From assembly GCA_024803745.1 (NCBI GenBank), contig JANJXV010000013.1:34173501-34237500 (forward strand): DNA of 64,000 nt, written 5' to 3'. The DNA is from Megascapheus bottae. Lineage: Eukaryota > Chordata > Mammalia > Rodentia > Geomyidae. The translations under genes were made by a program, and so were the position numbers. Below are positions 1 through 12,214 of the stretch, one piece after another (position 1 is the first letter of the stretch; the number at the start of each line of letters is the position of its first letter). The notes under the pieces were generated by a model. That model ran no database searches and was not told the origin of the DNA. It saw nothing but the letters and a program-made list of their open reading frames with translations.

Positions 1-265
1 CATTAAATGGAATAAAGGAGACAGACAAAAGAAAATGTGAGGACCACCTATCCTGGTACAAGCTTGTTTCTTTGTAAATGAACTCAGGAGGCATAAACAT
101 ATATGTTTATTTGCATAGGTGATAGCATTTCTAATGTGAATCACTAGAACATATGAGTGTATATCTTTTGAAATGTTCCACATATGTGTATATCTTTTGA
201 AATGTTCCTTTTATAAGAGAGAGAGTAGAGGCAAAAATGCAGTCAGAGACACAATTCAGTTTAAG

Positions 266-424
266 GAACATTTTTTTGCAGTCCTGGGACTTGAACTTGG
301 GTACCGAGCACTGAACTTGAGCTTTCTCAAGGCTAGAGCCCTACCATTTGAGGCATAACACCATCTCTGGCTTTTATTATTTAGGCAAGCACTCTACCAC
401 TAGGCCAAATTCCTGGCTCTGGGG
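266..424 (-). mobile_element. Dimeric tRNA-derived SINE with internal deletion
   Basis: Minus copy; the region between the two halves, including the B-box, is lost. Confidence 0.85.
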
Positions 425-557
425 AACATTTTAGAAGCCAATGCTCAGCATTTCCTACTGGAATGTATGGAGCACTATCCACAAGTCCCATGATCACAAA
501 TTTGTTTTCCTATACAAATTCAAATGAATGTTTTCTATCAAATGGAATTTCTCTGTC

Positions 558-809
558 ATGAGTTTTTTTCTTTTTTTGGGGGGGGGTGGTCATAGGGCCT
601 TAACTCTGGGCCTGGACACTGTCCCTGAGCTCTTCAGCTCAATTACTGCCTTACCCTTTGAGCCACAGTGCCACTTCCAGTTTTCTAGTGGTTAAGTTGA
701 GATAAGAGTCTCATGGACTTTAATGCCCGGGCTGGCTTTGAACCTCAATCCTTAGATTTCAGTTTCCTGAGTAGCTAGGATTACAGGTGTGAGCCACCAC
801 ACCCAGCTT
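558..809 (-). mobile_element. B1/ID-type fused SINE
   Basis: Complement of the 7SL-like head (GTAGCTAGGATTACAGGTGT) at the right and ID-like tail at the left, with a T/G run at its end. Confidence 0.9.
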
Positions 810-2399
810 TCTTTAATGATTCTTAATTAAAAAACATTAAAATGCTGTGCATCCATACTTGTTGACTGGATTTTCCTTTATCCTTAAAGCATCGTGTGTT
901 TGCAATCTAGTCTGGAAACACTGACCAATTATCTCTCCATTTCCATCAAGACTTAAGTGGTATTAATTAATCAATAATATCTAAGTAAGGATGGTAGTCA
1001 AGGTCATTGAAAATTGGGCAGGGTTCCATGAGACTACGGAACTTCTTTTATAGATTATCTTTACGATAGAAAGTCAACCCTGTACATATTCTGATCAAGG
1101 AAATTTCTCAAGGAGTCTTGTACACAGCATGCATGCTTCAGCAGTTTACTTAGTTCCTTGATTCTGCAGACAGAGATTGTAAACTTGGTCTTTACAGGCC
1201 AAATAGTCTTAGAGCTGCTACTGGGGCTGCCTCATGGAATAGTAGAGAATGTATGATATGTAAGTATATCTGTCTTATCTAAATCACTCACTTCCTGCTT
1301 TGTAGGTACCATGATAGAATACAAATCCAGTGCTGTCATTCTTTTGATTTTTCCTCCCATTGGAAAGAAAAAAAGAAGCAATTTTGTATGTGAGATCTCT
1401 CTGTCTTAGATTGATAACTAATACCAAAATAAAGTTTCAATAATGTGCAGAACAAACAAAAGATTATACAGAGTATAATCTCTGTATTCTCACTTCCATG
1501 TGTGTATGTGTGGATGTGAGGCACTACACATCAAACTACTTTATTTAATACTGAAGGTCAGATCTTTCATATTTACACTCCTAAAAACAAAGCTATATCA
1601 AGATTAAGTAGTAGTCTGAAAAAATAACTTTAATTAAGTGAATTCATAAGATGTTCAAAATATCTTTTGACAGAAATCATCTTTCATGATTTTTAAATAT
1701 TATCACTTGATAATGATGTTATTGGCCTTCTTTTCCTCTTTTAATGGTCTGATACACAGAAAAAAAATTAAAGGAATATATGTGCAAGAATTGCTACATT
1801 CAATAAGAACAAAATGACTGACACCAAATGAGACAGAACTGAACTAATGAGGCATGATATGTTTACAATATTCTTTGTGGGTTGTCAGGTTGCTACTTTA
1901 AGTGCTAGTTCTATTATTTTTAGCACATAAAGTGCTATGTCTTGGATCCTACATAGCCTTTGTTAAAATTATATTATGTGACTTAGAAGAAGGAAAAGAA
2001 TTGTCTCTAGAAGCTGCTGTCACATGAGGTATTTATTGCTATTTATAAAGAAATCCTGGTACCTAAAAAAATAAGTCACACAAATGTTTTAGCTGTTCAG
2101 AAAAAGATAACTGCTTTTGAAAGTTGAGGTACGCTCTAAATATCTTGGTCCTTGTGTCTCTTGTACTTTGTTAATGATGTATAGCTTCACAATGGGAGCT
2201 CTAGTGTTTCAAATGTTTTAGTTTTCCTCTACTTTTCAACAGATTTTGATTCTCATTTTCCATTAATATAAAGATAAGCAATATTCATTTTAACAGGAAT
2301 TCCTCCTTTCTCCTATTCTACTCTCTTTTATCTTCCTTCTCTAGATTAAACAAATCATTAATAAAGATTTTCAAAGTTAGACACTTCATTAAATGTTTT
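810..2399. other. Intronic or 3' flanking DNA, nothing identified
   Basis: AT-rich unique-looking sequence downstream of the candidate 3' exon. Short open frames only; no splice-bounded exon found. Confidence 0.5.
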
Positions 2400-2482
2400 T
2401 CTTGTCAGTACCGGGGTTTGAATTACTGTTCTCAAACTTGTTAGACAGGTATTCTAACCATTAACCCACACCTCTAGTCCTA
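2400..2482 (-). repeat. Diverged SINE head fragment
   Basis: Weak similarity (AGTACCGGGGTTTGAA, TCTAACCATTAACCCACACC) to a tRNA-like SINE head on the minus strand. Confidence 0.45.
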
Positions 2483-2930
2483 CTTTTCTTCTACAAAGGT
2501 TTATGGCAGGGCCTTACTTCCTGTCTACTGGATTTGTAGACACTATCTGCACTATTTACTTTTGTCAGGCTCTTGATACTTCCCACTGTGTGAAGCTCAT
2601 CAATGACAAGGGGTCAAAAGACATTTTTGTTCATGCCAGCTTCCAACTACAATCTCAACAATCTTATCTTGGTCAAGTTATCTGGGATTGGAAGCAGGAG
2701 CCACTACCACCAGACCCACCAGACCAAATAAATAAAATAAGTAAGTGTAGAACACTTATATCCCCTTACAAGCTCAAAACTGTTTTCTTATCACAATTTA
2801 TTTCACAGTTCAGTGTTCTATATCCAGAACACATAGAAAAGAATACACATACTCACATTTAAGGGTGTTAGTGAGCTATCAGAATGGCTTTAAAGAAATG
2901 AATTCTGATAATTATAAAATAGTAGTTTAG

Positions 2931-3121
2931 GGGCCGGGAGTTTGGCTTAGTGGTTAGAGGGCTTGCTTAGCATACACGAAGACCTGGGTTCGATTCATCA
3001 GTATCACATACATAGAAAAAAGCTGGAAGTGGTGCTGAGGGTCAAGTGATAGAGTGCTAGCCTTGAGAAAGTCCAAGGACAGTGCTCAGGCCCTTAGCTC
3101 AAGTCCAGGACTGGAAAAAAA
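2931..3121 (+). mobile_element. Dimeric tRNA-derived SINE
   Basis: Full-length plus copy: A-box region TTTGGCTTAGTGGTTAGAG, B-box GGTTCGATTC, ID-like right half, short A-tail. Imperfect duplications (AGTAGTTTA / ACAGTTTA). Confidence 0.93.
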
Positions 3122-3321
3122 ATAACAGTTTAAAACTACATAGGAATGCTTATTTTAGATTTAAATTTTAATATTTATATTAGGAAAACAATAGCTAATG
3201 TGTATTCTAAGCCAGAAAAGCATCAAAATTTGCCTACTCAGATGTCTTGAAATTAATATGCACTATCTCAAGCTAAATAGCCCATGAACATTACCTTTTC
3301 TGTAGGATTAATTTAAATCCT

Positions 3322-3455
3322 TCAAGTGATACTCCCTTCTCGGCCTTGACTCTGATTGGATGACCAACAGCTAGACAGCCCTGAGTTATCGCTAGACTCA
3401 GGATCATTCCAGTCTTCCAATGAATAGAGAGGTGGAGGAGAAGGGGGAGAAAGGT
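3322..3455 (-). CDS. Candidate terminal exon (or internal exon 3295-3413) with two open frames
   Basis: From acceptor TTCTTTTAACTTATTTAG, one frame reads (AC)-LSPPSPPPLYSLEDWNDPES, then a Ser-rich tail, and stops at TGA (complement of 3322-3324). It is phase-compatible with the 4057 candidate. A second frame is open over the same DNA and beyond: entered at GGAAG (exon start 3413) it reads TGMILSLAITQGCLAVGHPI, then RVKAEKGVSLEGFKLILQKR, up to donor AAAAG followed by GTAATG at 3295. Either reading could be coding, and in each case the 45-bp CT-rich tract would be coding or a polypyrimidine tract respectively. I favour a real exon of the DCDC1 gene here but cannot choose the frame. Confidence 0.4.
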
Positions 3456-3978
3456 CTAAATAAGTTAAAAGAACCAGAAAATTCAACAATGTATCACAAA
3501 TACTGAGGTCATTATGCCTGGATAACTCTGGATATTAACAGTTACTGAAAGTGAAAACACTACCCACAACTTAGCAGTCAGTGAGCCTTGCTCAGAATCA
3601 GTGATCTTGTGTCCAACAAGGGTGGCGTTTTACAGTTCAGTGCAAAATAACACAGACCTTGATATCTTCATTTGTCCTTTTTTTTCTCTGTGCATATTTC
3701 ACAGTGCAGCGATTTGGGGTCCATCACGTGTCACTTGCTAGAGTTACAACTATAGGGCTTACTTGAAATATGTATGCACACAGTGCAGTGAACTGAAAAG
3801 ATTGAAACAAATATGTGACCTTCATATCAATATAAAGTTTTACTCTGGATTTAAATAGCATGGGTTAAACATTTTTAAGGTGGTTTGTGAACTCTTCTCT
3901 TGTTTTAAATGTTACAGTGCTCTGTGGAGGATATTAATAGAGAATATTGTTTAAATAGTCATTTAATCATTTTCCTAC

Positions 3979-4057
3979 CTAGTGAATCAACACAGTCAAC
4001 AAAAGCCACCAAAAATTTATCAATGTCTCCAATTGGAGATTTGTAACATTCAAAATT
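3979..4057 (-). CDS. Candidate 3' exon (79 nt)
   Basis: One minus-strand frame is open and protein-like (NFECYKSPIGDIDKFLVAF, then VDCVDSL) and ends with a strong donor, CTAG followed by GTAGGA. The acceptor is poor: the nearest AG dinucleotides (AAAATAGAG) follow only a weak pyrimidine tract. The single base left at the donor (G) would join AC at the start of the 3455 candidate to make Asp, giving VDSL-D-LSPPSPPPLYSL. I did not recognise the residues as any known protein. It may be a real penultimate exon of the same gene or a chance open frame. Confidence 0.3.
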
Positions 4058-4679
4058 CTCTATTTTACAGGACAAATGGAGGTTTTTTCGAGAGATAGGG
4101 GAGTTCTAGTTTTTTTTAATTGTGTCTGTTAATCAGGTAACTTTTATTCAGCATATATTTATATGTAAATAAATATATAACTTAGGGAAAATGCTTTTCA
4201 AAAATTTTTGGTTCTAATAAACATTTGTAACCCTTTTATGGATATAATTCTCTATACACCAAAAAGAGTCGCTATTTATTAAACAATCTGTGCATCAAAT
4301 ATTATGCTTGAACCTTAAATCCAATTTAAATTTCATAGCAACTGAGCAAAGTATGACTAACTCCATTTTACATAGGAAACTATGGATCCACACACTTCAT
4401 ACAAGGGTATCTTAATTCTGACTTCTTACTCAAAACCACACTCTTTTGGTAAGCATTTCAAGTATATGTGAAGCAATTTTAGGTGGTCCATCTGAATTTG
4501 GCAGTGCTAAGACTTCCACCATGTTCCCAGATTGGTCAAATACAGAGTCCTATTTTATATTACAGCTAAAAGGTTTAAGTAAGTTTTGAAGTTAGACAGT
4601 TTTGAAGTTAGTTCAGCAGAACTACTACCATATTTCTCTAGCTTCATAATTGTTAAGAGTTAGATCTAAAGTATTTCTT

Positions 4680-4876
4680 CTTTTTTTTTTTTGCCAGTCC
4701 TGGGCTTGAGCTCAGGGCCTGAGCACTGTCCTTGGACTTTCTCAAGGCTAGAGCTCTACCACTTGAGCCTCAGCACCACTTCCGGCTTTTTTGTATGTAT
4801 GTGGTACCAAGGAATCGAACCCGGGTCTTTGTGCATGCTGGGCAAGCACTCTACCACTACGCCAAACTCCCGGCCC
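4680..4876 (-). mobile_element. Dimeric tRNA-derived SINE with perfect target-site duplication
   Basis: Full-length minus copy, T-run at left. The 14-bp duplication CTAAAGTATTTCTT is at 4666-4679 and 4877-4890. Inserted in an LTR-like repeat. Confidence 0.95.
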
Positions 4877-5110
4877 CTAAAGTATTTCTTAAAAAGAGTG
4901 CTTATGTGTTGAAGGCTTGGGCCCCATATCCAATCATTGATAGGTAGGTAACTTAAACATGAGGGCTCTGATCTAATCAATAAATATCTCTAGTCAATGG
5001 ATTAATTAGATAGCATTACTAGGAAGAGGTAGAAACCAGAAGATGGGACAGAACCTGGTTGGAGGAGCAGATCAATGAGGAGGGTTTGCCTTTGAAGGGC
5101 ATACTCTCTC

Positions 5111-5139
5111 TTGCTCCCTCATATTTCTCTCTGTCTCTG

Positions 5140-5174
<35 letters not shown>

Positions 5175-5293
5175 GTGTCTGTCTCTCTCTCTTTCTCTCT
5201 CTCTCTGTCTCTCTCTCTGTCTCTGTCTCTCTCTGTGTCTCTCTGTCTCTCTCTCTCTCTGTGTCTGTCTCTCTCTCTCTTTCTCTCTCTCTC

Positions 5294-5379
<86 letters not shown>
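5111..5379. repeat. Large (CT)n microsatellite with CTGT interruptions
   Basis: About 270 bp of CT repeats with periodic CTGT and TTCT interruptions; the last ~85 bp are pure CT. It falls inside an LTR-like repeat at the place where such elements have a short CTCTCT stretch. The long Ser-Leu and Arg-Glu reading frames here are artefacts. Confidence 0.97.
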
Positions 5380-5380
<1 letters not shown>

Positions 5381-5436
5381 CCTGGCTGCCATGAGATGAG
5401 GATTTTCTTTTTTAAAACCAGGCACATCTGCCATGA

Positions 5437-5610
5437 TGTTTGCCAGTGTTGGGCCTTGAACTCGGGGCTTAGGCACTTACCTTGAGCTTTCTCGAGGATA
5501 GAACTCTACCATTTGGGCCACAGCACCACTTCCACTTTTTTCTATGTATGTGGTACTGAGGAATCAAACCCAGCTCTTCACCTAGTGAAGAGGCTATGCT
5601 CTTGGCTTAA
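5437..5610 (-). mobile_element. Dimeric tRNA-derived SINE, old
   Basis: Minus copy (CCAGTGTTGGGCCTTGAACT to GTACTGAGGAATCAAACCCA), diverged at its head end, next to the CT microsatellite. Confidence 0.85.
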
Positions 5611-5649
5611 AACTTGAAATTCTTATAAGAATAAAAATATGTATCTATA

Positions 5650-5710
5650 TGTTTATATATATATAATACCTAACATGACATTATATATAGTATATATATA
5701 TATATATACT
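5650..5710. repeat. (TA)n-rich, partly palindromic repeat
   Basis: Two TA blocks separated by AATACCTAACATGACAT; the right block is 11-12 TA units. Expected to be variable in length. Confidence 0.8.
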
Positions 5711-6059
5711 ATTTTGCAGCAAAATGATATTTTTATTTAAATTAAGGGTAAAATACAATGTTTAAAGGACAAATAGCTAATGGAATCTCTGGGTTCAAAG
5801 CAGATGTTAGGAGTATTTCACCTAAACTCATTTTTTTCTTTTGCTTTGGTATTTGAAATAAATAGCCTCAGATAAGATTCAGTCAGTACTTTCATATTCT
5901 ACTTACTCTGAACATTTATTTTTAATTCTCAGAGAACCAAACAACAATATTTAAAATCAATCTAAGGTTTCCTTGAGAAAATAGTTTTAACTTCTCTCCC
6001 TTCCCCAAACTAAGTCACAGCCAACTTGATTGGACACCTTCAGAAATACTTAAGAAGCA

Positions 6060-6930
6060 GCAAAGCATTGCATTGAAAGACAGCAAATGAAGACAGGAGG
6101 CCGGGTACAAGCTATACCGTGTCTTTCTAGACATAAATACATATTTACAACATACATGTTAATAGTAATTGAGAAAGGGGGTGCAATTGATGTTCTCTCG
6201 TAAGTCAGATCCAATGGTATAGAAAAAAGAAAATCAAGTTTTACTGATATGCAAGGTATAAGGCATTTTTGGCATTCTTAACATTTTGTACTCAGGGGCT
6301 GTCTGTAAAGCTTTGTCTTTGAGAATACTGCCTGCAAAGTCATAATGTCGTGTTAATCTACCAGGTCCCATAACGCTGAGCTGGTAAAGCTGAACAATGA
6401 AGACTAAGGGAAGAGAAACGAATGACATTCAGACAAACCTCATGAAAATCATGAGGGTATGTAAGGACTCCTATATAAGCTCTGTGCTTAGTTTAACTAC
6501 ACTCTAAGGTATGAGCTAATCAGCATGTCTCCCACGAATTGAATGCTCACTTGAGGAGATACAGAACTGCTGTTGGGAGAGACAATAGCAAGAGAGCAGA
6601 GAAAGCATTCCTGACAGTCAACCATTTATTATGCTTTCACTTGCACGCTCCTGTGTAAGAGTGAAACAGGTACTGGGGAAGCAAAGAGAGCCAGCAAGAG
6701 AGGGGGCATCACTCAGCAAAAGCAGACATTCTTAGGTACCTTTGTGATTAGCCACACACTGGCTGCAGACCACAGGACAGATGGAGGTGCTATCTGACTC
6801 CTGCTGCACACTTCACTACTTAAGGAACTCCACTTTCCAATGGAAACCGAGGCTTGTAGGACAATGTTGGGATCCACCTGTATCAGGAGAAGTGCACATG
6901 TCTAGCTCACACTTTAAGGGTTTACCCTCT
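6060..6930. other. Unassigned sequence in the 15.7-4 kb gap
   Basis: A minus-strand open frame at 6234-6428 has a good acceptor (TCTCTTCCCTTAG) but no donor that keeps phase with neighbours. One or more missing DCDC1 exons must lie somewhere between 4.06 and 15.7 kb. Confidence 0.4.
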
Positions 6931-6933
6931 CAC

Positions 6934-7184
6934 CAGGCACCTGTGGCTCATGCCTGTAATCATAGCTGCTCAGGAGGCTGAGAGCTGATGACTGTGGCTC
7001 AAAGCCAGTCCAGGCAGGAAAGTCCATGAGACTCTTATCTGCAATTAACAATAATAAGAAGAAAACACTGGACATGGTGCTATGGCTCAAATGGTGGAGT
7101 GATAACTTTGAGCACAAAGAGGCCTAAGGACAGTGCCCAGGCCCAGAATTCTAGCCCCAGGACAGGCAAATAAATAAATAAATA
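6934..7184 (+). mobile_element. B1/ID-type fused SINE
   Basis: Head GGCACCTGTGGCTCATGCCT; ID-like tail ends in an AAAT-repeat. Confidence 0.9.
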
Positions 7185-7989
7185 GCCATAAATATAATAA
7201 ATATGTTTATGTTTGCCCTAAAGAAACTTATAGTAGAAGCAATATCTTGCCTTCCTCTTCCTCTCCTCCTCTCCCCCACCACACAATTTATGTTAAACTC
7301 TATATAAATCATTATATCATGTTATTGTAAACACACAGAAAAAAAGTTTGTGTCTAGTAGAATAAGCAAAATTTTGGAGCATTTTGAAAGATATAAAATG
7401 TGAAATAGTCTTGAAGGATTGAGATAATTTGACAGAAATAAGGAAGAGCAAACAGGTATTACAAGTTAAGGAAGTGGAATCAATGTGTCTGAAGGATTTG
7501 TTGACCGACCAAAAAGGTAAATTTGGCCAAACTGCAGAGAGTATCAAGTTTTAGGCTATGGAGTTAGGTGAACTGTAGGATATCAGTGAAAGCTTTCAAG
7601 CTGGGGGGAACCAGATTACAGCAGATTTTAGTAAGGTTGATCTGACAAGGGGAGATGTATGAATTACAGAGTGGAGACATCAAAGGCAGGGGAAACTGCT
7701 GGGAGTCCATACAATCGCCTGAGAATAAAAGACGATAGAAGATGAGACTTTAGAAAAATTGGGATGGATGGAGAGCTGGATAAGAAAGGTATTTGCATTG
7801 TTTCTCCTGTGCTCATTTTCAGATCATGTAACCTACATTACTTATTGGACTACAAATGTTCAAGGTATTGTGGCACCTTTTATTATTCCTCCTTTAGAAT
7901 TGTCAAGTTCTCATTCATTCATATAAAGTGTAAGGACTCTATTGCTTTGTGTATACTAATATATTTCCATCAAATTAGATGATTCCTTT

Positions 7990-8081
7990 CTTTCTGTATA
8001 TGTGGTGCCGAGGAATCAAACCCAGGGATTCATGAATGCTAGGCAAGCACTCTACCACCAAGCTGTGCTCCCAGGCCCTCT
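7990..8081 (-). mobile_element. Left half of a tRNA-derived SINE
   Basis: Complement of the tRNA-like head only (GTGGTGCCGAGGAATCAAAC, then GGCAAGCACTCTACCACC). Confidence 0.8.
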
Positions 8082-8449
8082 GAGCATGTTTAAGTAAAAA
8101 TGTTGGTATATTAGACTACATAGAAATGATGCTATAAAATGCTTTAAATAAAGTGGTTTTGCTTCAACAAGTGAAATAATTTTCTAAAAATAAAAATTTC
8201 ATTCTGCATCTTCGGTGATAACTAGATATTTTCTGAATAACAAATCATTTGCTAAAATATACAAGTTAAATAATCAGTTAAGTGACAATTGTGATCAAAT
8301 GAAGACATAAAGGTACAACTAATATATTTAATAATTATTCCAAATTGGGAAATAAGACATTTCTCAAGAGAAGAAAATAATCCTATGACTCCCATCTGAG
8401 AAAATGCAAATTTAAAAATACAAAATTTCTACCTCATAAGCAGATTTGA

Positions 8450-8965
8450 CTTATAGCTCTTTGATATTATGTCCCCCAGAGAGCCAGTAGTGGCTGAATT
8501 CTGGAGGGAAATTCCCTGCAGTTTCTGAACAATGATAAACTATATTCTACTAATCCATCCGCCACAGGGCTCAGCATTTAAAGTAGGACTCTAACTCAAC
8601 CTCCTAACTCCAAGTTGCCATCACACTCAAAACTCTGCAACTGGGCAGAAGATTGTTTTGACTGGAATTAGTCAGACAGAAGAACCATACTGCCAACTGC
8701 TTCTTTGTACAGCACCTGCTGCCAGCGCCTAAATTCTTGTTATCTCCACAACATGGTTTAATCTTTTAACAGTTGGCTTATTGGTGAAGAGCGAAGGGGT
8801 CCTTTGTCTCTGCCTTGGGCTGGCACCCAGTATTAATACCATGCTGTTCTTCAAGAGATATTTTGCTGGACGGTTCCCAAGTGATTCTACATAGGGCAGA
8901 CACCACCAGGCCCACTAATGCAGCTTCATTCTGTGTTATTTAAAAAGAAAAAAAGAAACCTGCCA
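8450..8965. other. Possible conserved non-coding block
   Basis: Repeat-free and more balanced in base composition than its AT-rich surroundings. A 50-codon minus-strand frame (from acceptor complement near 8940) is open but lacks a good donor and the right phase. Conservation cannot be tested here. Confidence 0.25.
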
Positions 8966-10379
8966 ACTCTTAGGTTGTGACAGACTTGAAACTAACAATG
9001 GCCATTAGTTGTTTCACTTTTTTCCTTTATGACTACATCTTCCTGTTAGTGCTTATTTCATGACATTCAATTTCAATATTTTGAAATTTATACAAAAAAG
9101 AAAAATGTGTCAAGTGTCACATGGCCAAAGGCCATTGTGAAGTAGAATCCCATGAACAAGATTTTTCAAAATCTGTTGACAGATAAAAGAATGAAGCCAT
9201 TCCAGGGCTGGGATGTTGCTAAAATCTTCTGAGCCACTAGAAAGCTGAAAGCAACCCCACATCCTGGCTCTGGCATTGCACATGGGTGTTGCATTCCAAA
9301 TTTTGGTATTAGCAAGGATTTCACCTCCTTTTTTAATTTATCTATTAAGAACAGACCAAATATTTATGACTGACAGGAGATAAAACTGAGAATTAAAATT
9401 CAAGGGATAAAACAGTCTAACAATTCACAGCATAACAATCCATATACGTACGCATGTGTGTGCACACATTGAATATGTATTTCAAAGCATTCACGTTGAG
9501 TCTCATATCTAAATACAGACTATCATATCTGTTATTGGAAAACCTTGTAGAATCCTGTTGTGAATCAAATAAGAAATGCATTTATTCTTTTTGGAGACTT
9601 ACATACATAGTTTCCTGTAAATGATCATTATAATTTTACTTGTCTGAATAAATGGTGCTGAAGAAGAAGCAAATGATAAAAATGATATATACACATGCTG
9701 AGACTGTTAAAAGTTCTTATTTAATTTTCCCAAATGTCGGGTGATGGTGGGGAGTCTTCATTACCCTTGTGCAAGTTCAAAGTAATAAAAAAAAAGACTT
9801 CATGTATTGTCTTGTAGGTCTATTAAAAAACATATTCTGAAGATGATAAACAGAAGCTCATGAATTGCAAGCTTTTTTAGATTACAACCTTTGTTCTGAG
9901 CAAACTACTTCACTACCTACAAATTTTTATAAAAATTTACCTTTGATAATGTACTGGCCAAATTTAATAACTTTACAAAGTACAAAGTAAAGTTGCAACC
10001 CTAAGAAATGCTATAAGATCTCTCTCCTTGCTATTGTTTCTTAAACTGGTCAAATTGTTTTATTCTACAGTTGATCTGTTTTCCCACCTCTAAAGCCATG
10101 TGTTGGATATGTTGAAAGTAGAAAGTAACAGTAATGATGCATGTATACAATCAAACAAAGCCAACATCCTATAATCTAGAGTTTAATAATCGATTGTTCT
10201 AAACATAAAGAAGGACTTGGGAAAGTATTTGATAAGTTGTTTCCTATTCTAAAGTAAACTATTTTTCCTCAATATGTAAACTAATTTACAGAAAACACTA
10301 CTTCTAAATGAATTGCTCTCCAATGAAACAGAAAAACAAAAATATCATTTTGCGTTTTCCCACTCTCAATTGTGACAAA

Positions 10380-10800
10380 AAGACTAAATCACAAGTTGAT
10401 GACTCTCTTGCTGCTTCCCTACCAAAGGAAACAAAAATGGTGTTCTAAAGACCTTTGATGTCTGTGAAGCCACATTCTGAAAGAATGGAGCCAAAATAAG
10501 TTTGCTTTCATTTTGGCAAGTGGTAATGCCTGTCATACATGTGAGTGAATTTCCTCCAGATATCTTTTTGTTGAAACATTCTATATTTATTACCATGAAG
10601 TTTAAATCTCATCCAGTTCATGTAAACATATAATTGTATTGCCCTTAAACCAAATTGATCTAAAATTGCTGCCAATTTAAGTAACAATAGAGAGCTGTTG
10701 AGAGATTTTTGTGCCAAACTGTCAATTTGTGGTAGATTCCAAATCTGGTTTTAAAATGGATAAAAGAGCAACAGGTTGTAATTGTCAGGGCTATATCTGT
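10380..10800. other. Possible conserved non-coding block
   Basis: Repeat-free with overlapping minus-strand open frames (10384-10596, 10508-10717) that do not look like protein. The low-stop character and absence of repeats suggest constraint, but this is a guess. Confidence 0.2.
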
Positions 10801-11296
10801 CTTCCATATTACAAATGGGGATTATATGTTTCGATATTTCTCTGTAGGAAAGGTTTTACTTGTCAATAAGAGATTTAAAAGAACAGTCAGAGGTTGGGCA
10901 CCAATATTTCTACTTCCAGCCAATTTTAAAAACGTATAAATCAAGAATATTGGCTTTTGTATCCCTTCCCTCAACCCCTGTTGTAATCCTCTTAGTATCT
11001 TCTTTACCTCAATGAGCAGCAGCGTTGTACAATAAAATACTTTAAAGGTATCTGTCACCTCTGCCTGTACTCATCTTTAAAAGTGCTCTTTTCAGGTTAT
11101 TAAATTACTATTCCCAATTCACAGTTCATCTCTCTGTAAATAATTGGAAGCAGTTTTTTTTCTGAAAGGATTTTAAGATTTCATAACAAAAGTAGCACCA
11201 TTTTTCCTGAAAGCTTCCCTTTCCTAGCCAATGTATCAAGTCTTACCTTTTTACACTATTATTTTGGTTAAACTAAGATTTCATTCAAAATTAATT

Positions 11297-12214
11297 TCTT
11301 TTTTTGTTCTTTTTTTATTGTAATTAGTAAAAGGGTTACATGATATTTGCCAGATAGAAGGTGCATTAATTCACATACATTGATACCCTTTCACATGTCT
11401 TGGTACCCATTTCCCTCCCCACCCACACCCCCAACCCGTCTTGGTTTTCCCCCCTTCCCTATCAAATTTCAAATATCCAAATACAAATAAATTCAATATA
11501 TCAGATAACAAAGTGGGATACTATACCAATATGAGATAACCAAGGGATAGCAAAGGAGATGAGAGACAACATAGTACATTAAGGACAACAATCATTCATT
11601 ATATGGCTTTTGTTTCAATATCCTGGAGGTCCTTTCAATTAGCTTCACATTATATGGCCTTATGTATCAAGATTTTGCTCTATTGCAGATCTCTGCTAGC
11701 AGAGCCCAAGGTTTCTACTGATTATGACAAATGAGGGAAACCATTGAGCCTAAGTTCCTTTGAGTCTGGCTTACTTCACTTAATATGATTTTTTCTAAGT
11801 CTTTCCATTTCCTAACAAATGGGGCGATGTCATTCTTTCTGACAGCAGCATAGAATTCCATTGTGTACAAATACCACAACTTGTTGATCCACTCATCAAC
11901 TGAGGGACATCTGGGTTGGTTCCATATCTTTGCTATGGTGAATAGTGCTGCAATGAACATTGTTGTGGTAGTGGGTTTAGTATGCCCTAGTTTCTGGATG
12001 GTTGGGTAAATGCCAAGTAGTAGAATTGCTGGGTCATAGGGGAGCTCTATGTTTAGCCTTTTGAGGCACTGCCATACTGCTTTCCATAGTGATTGAACGA
12101 ATTTGCACTCCCACTAACAGTGTAGTAGTGATCCCTCCTGGCCACATCCCCTCCAGCATCTGTTGTTATTCGTTTTCCTGATCCTGGCCATTCTAACTGG
12201 AGTGAGGTAGAATC
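11297..12214 (-). mobile_element. L1 3' end (5'-truncated), with ORF2 C-terminus
   Basis: The minus strand encodes the ORF2 C-terminal tail (FIAALFTIAKIWNQPRCPSV, then LWYLYTMEFYAAVRK) and ends at a CHNQ stop near 11715, followed by a 3' UTR of about 400 bp with a CCC-rich stretch and a T-rich (poly-A complement) end near 11300-11327. It is 5'-truncated at about 12214, where it abuts a B1-type fragment. Reverse transcriptase and endonuclease domains are absent, so it cannot move by itself. Four other L1 copies in the window share this 3' end. Confidence 0.92.

Larger units (their letters stand above)
4650..5437 (+). mobile_element. LTR-like repeat (probably ERVL-MaLR type), interrupted
   Basis: Stretches such as TGTTGAAGGCTTGGGCCCCA, GAGGGCTCTGATCTAATCAA, TTTGAAGGGCATACTCTCTC and CTGGCTGCCATGAGATGAGG follow the order known for rodent MaLR-type LTRs. 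It is broken by a minus-strand SINE (4680-4876) and by a greatly expanded CT microsatellite (5111-5379). No internal retroviral genes are visible. Classification is from memory and moderate only. Confidence 0.45.

Noticed and set aside
2095..2215. Minus-strand open frame near 2.1-2.2 kb as a last exon
   Set aside because: Acceptor context is poor and no link to other exons could be made.
4430..4560. 39-codon minus-strand frame ending at a GTAAGA donor
   Set aside because: The frame ends in TGA exactly at the donor and the acceptor lacks a pyrimidine tract.
5059..5485. Long Ser-Leu and Arg-Glu reading frames on both strands
   Set aside because: They are translations of the CT/GA microsatellite; similar artefacts occur at 18570-18887, 48568-49017 and around 52.6-53.1 kb.
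6531..6570. 19-nt microexon between a good acceptor and donor, in the phase needed after the 15718 exon
   Set aside because: Several equally good tiny AG...GT pairs occur in the same region (30 nt near 3763, 18 nt near 9643, 16 nt near 13840), so phase agreement here is not informative.
8800..8945. 50-codon minus-strand frame with a strong acceptor
   Set aside because: No adequate donor, and phase 0 entry does not fit the phase 2 exit of the 15718 exon.
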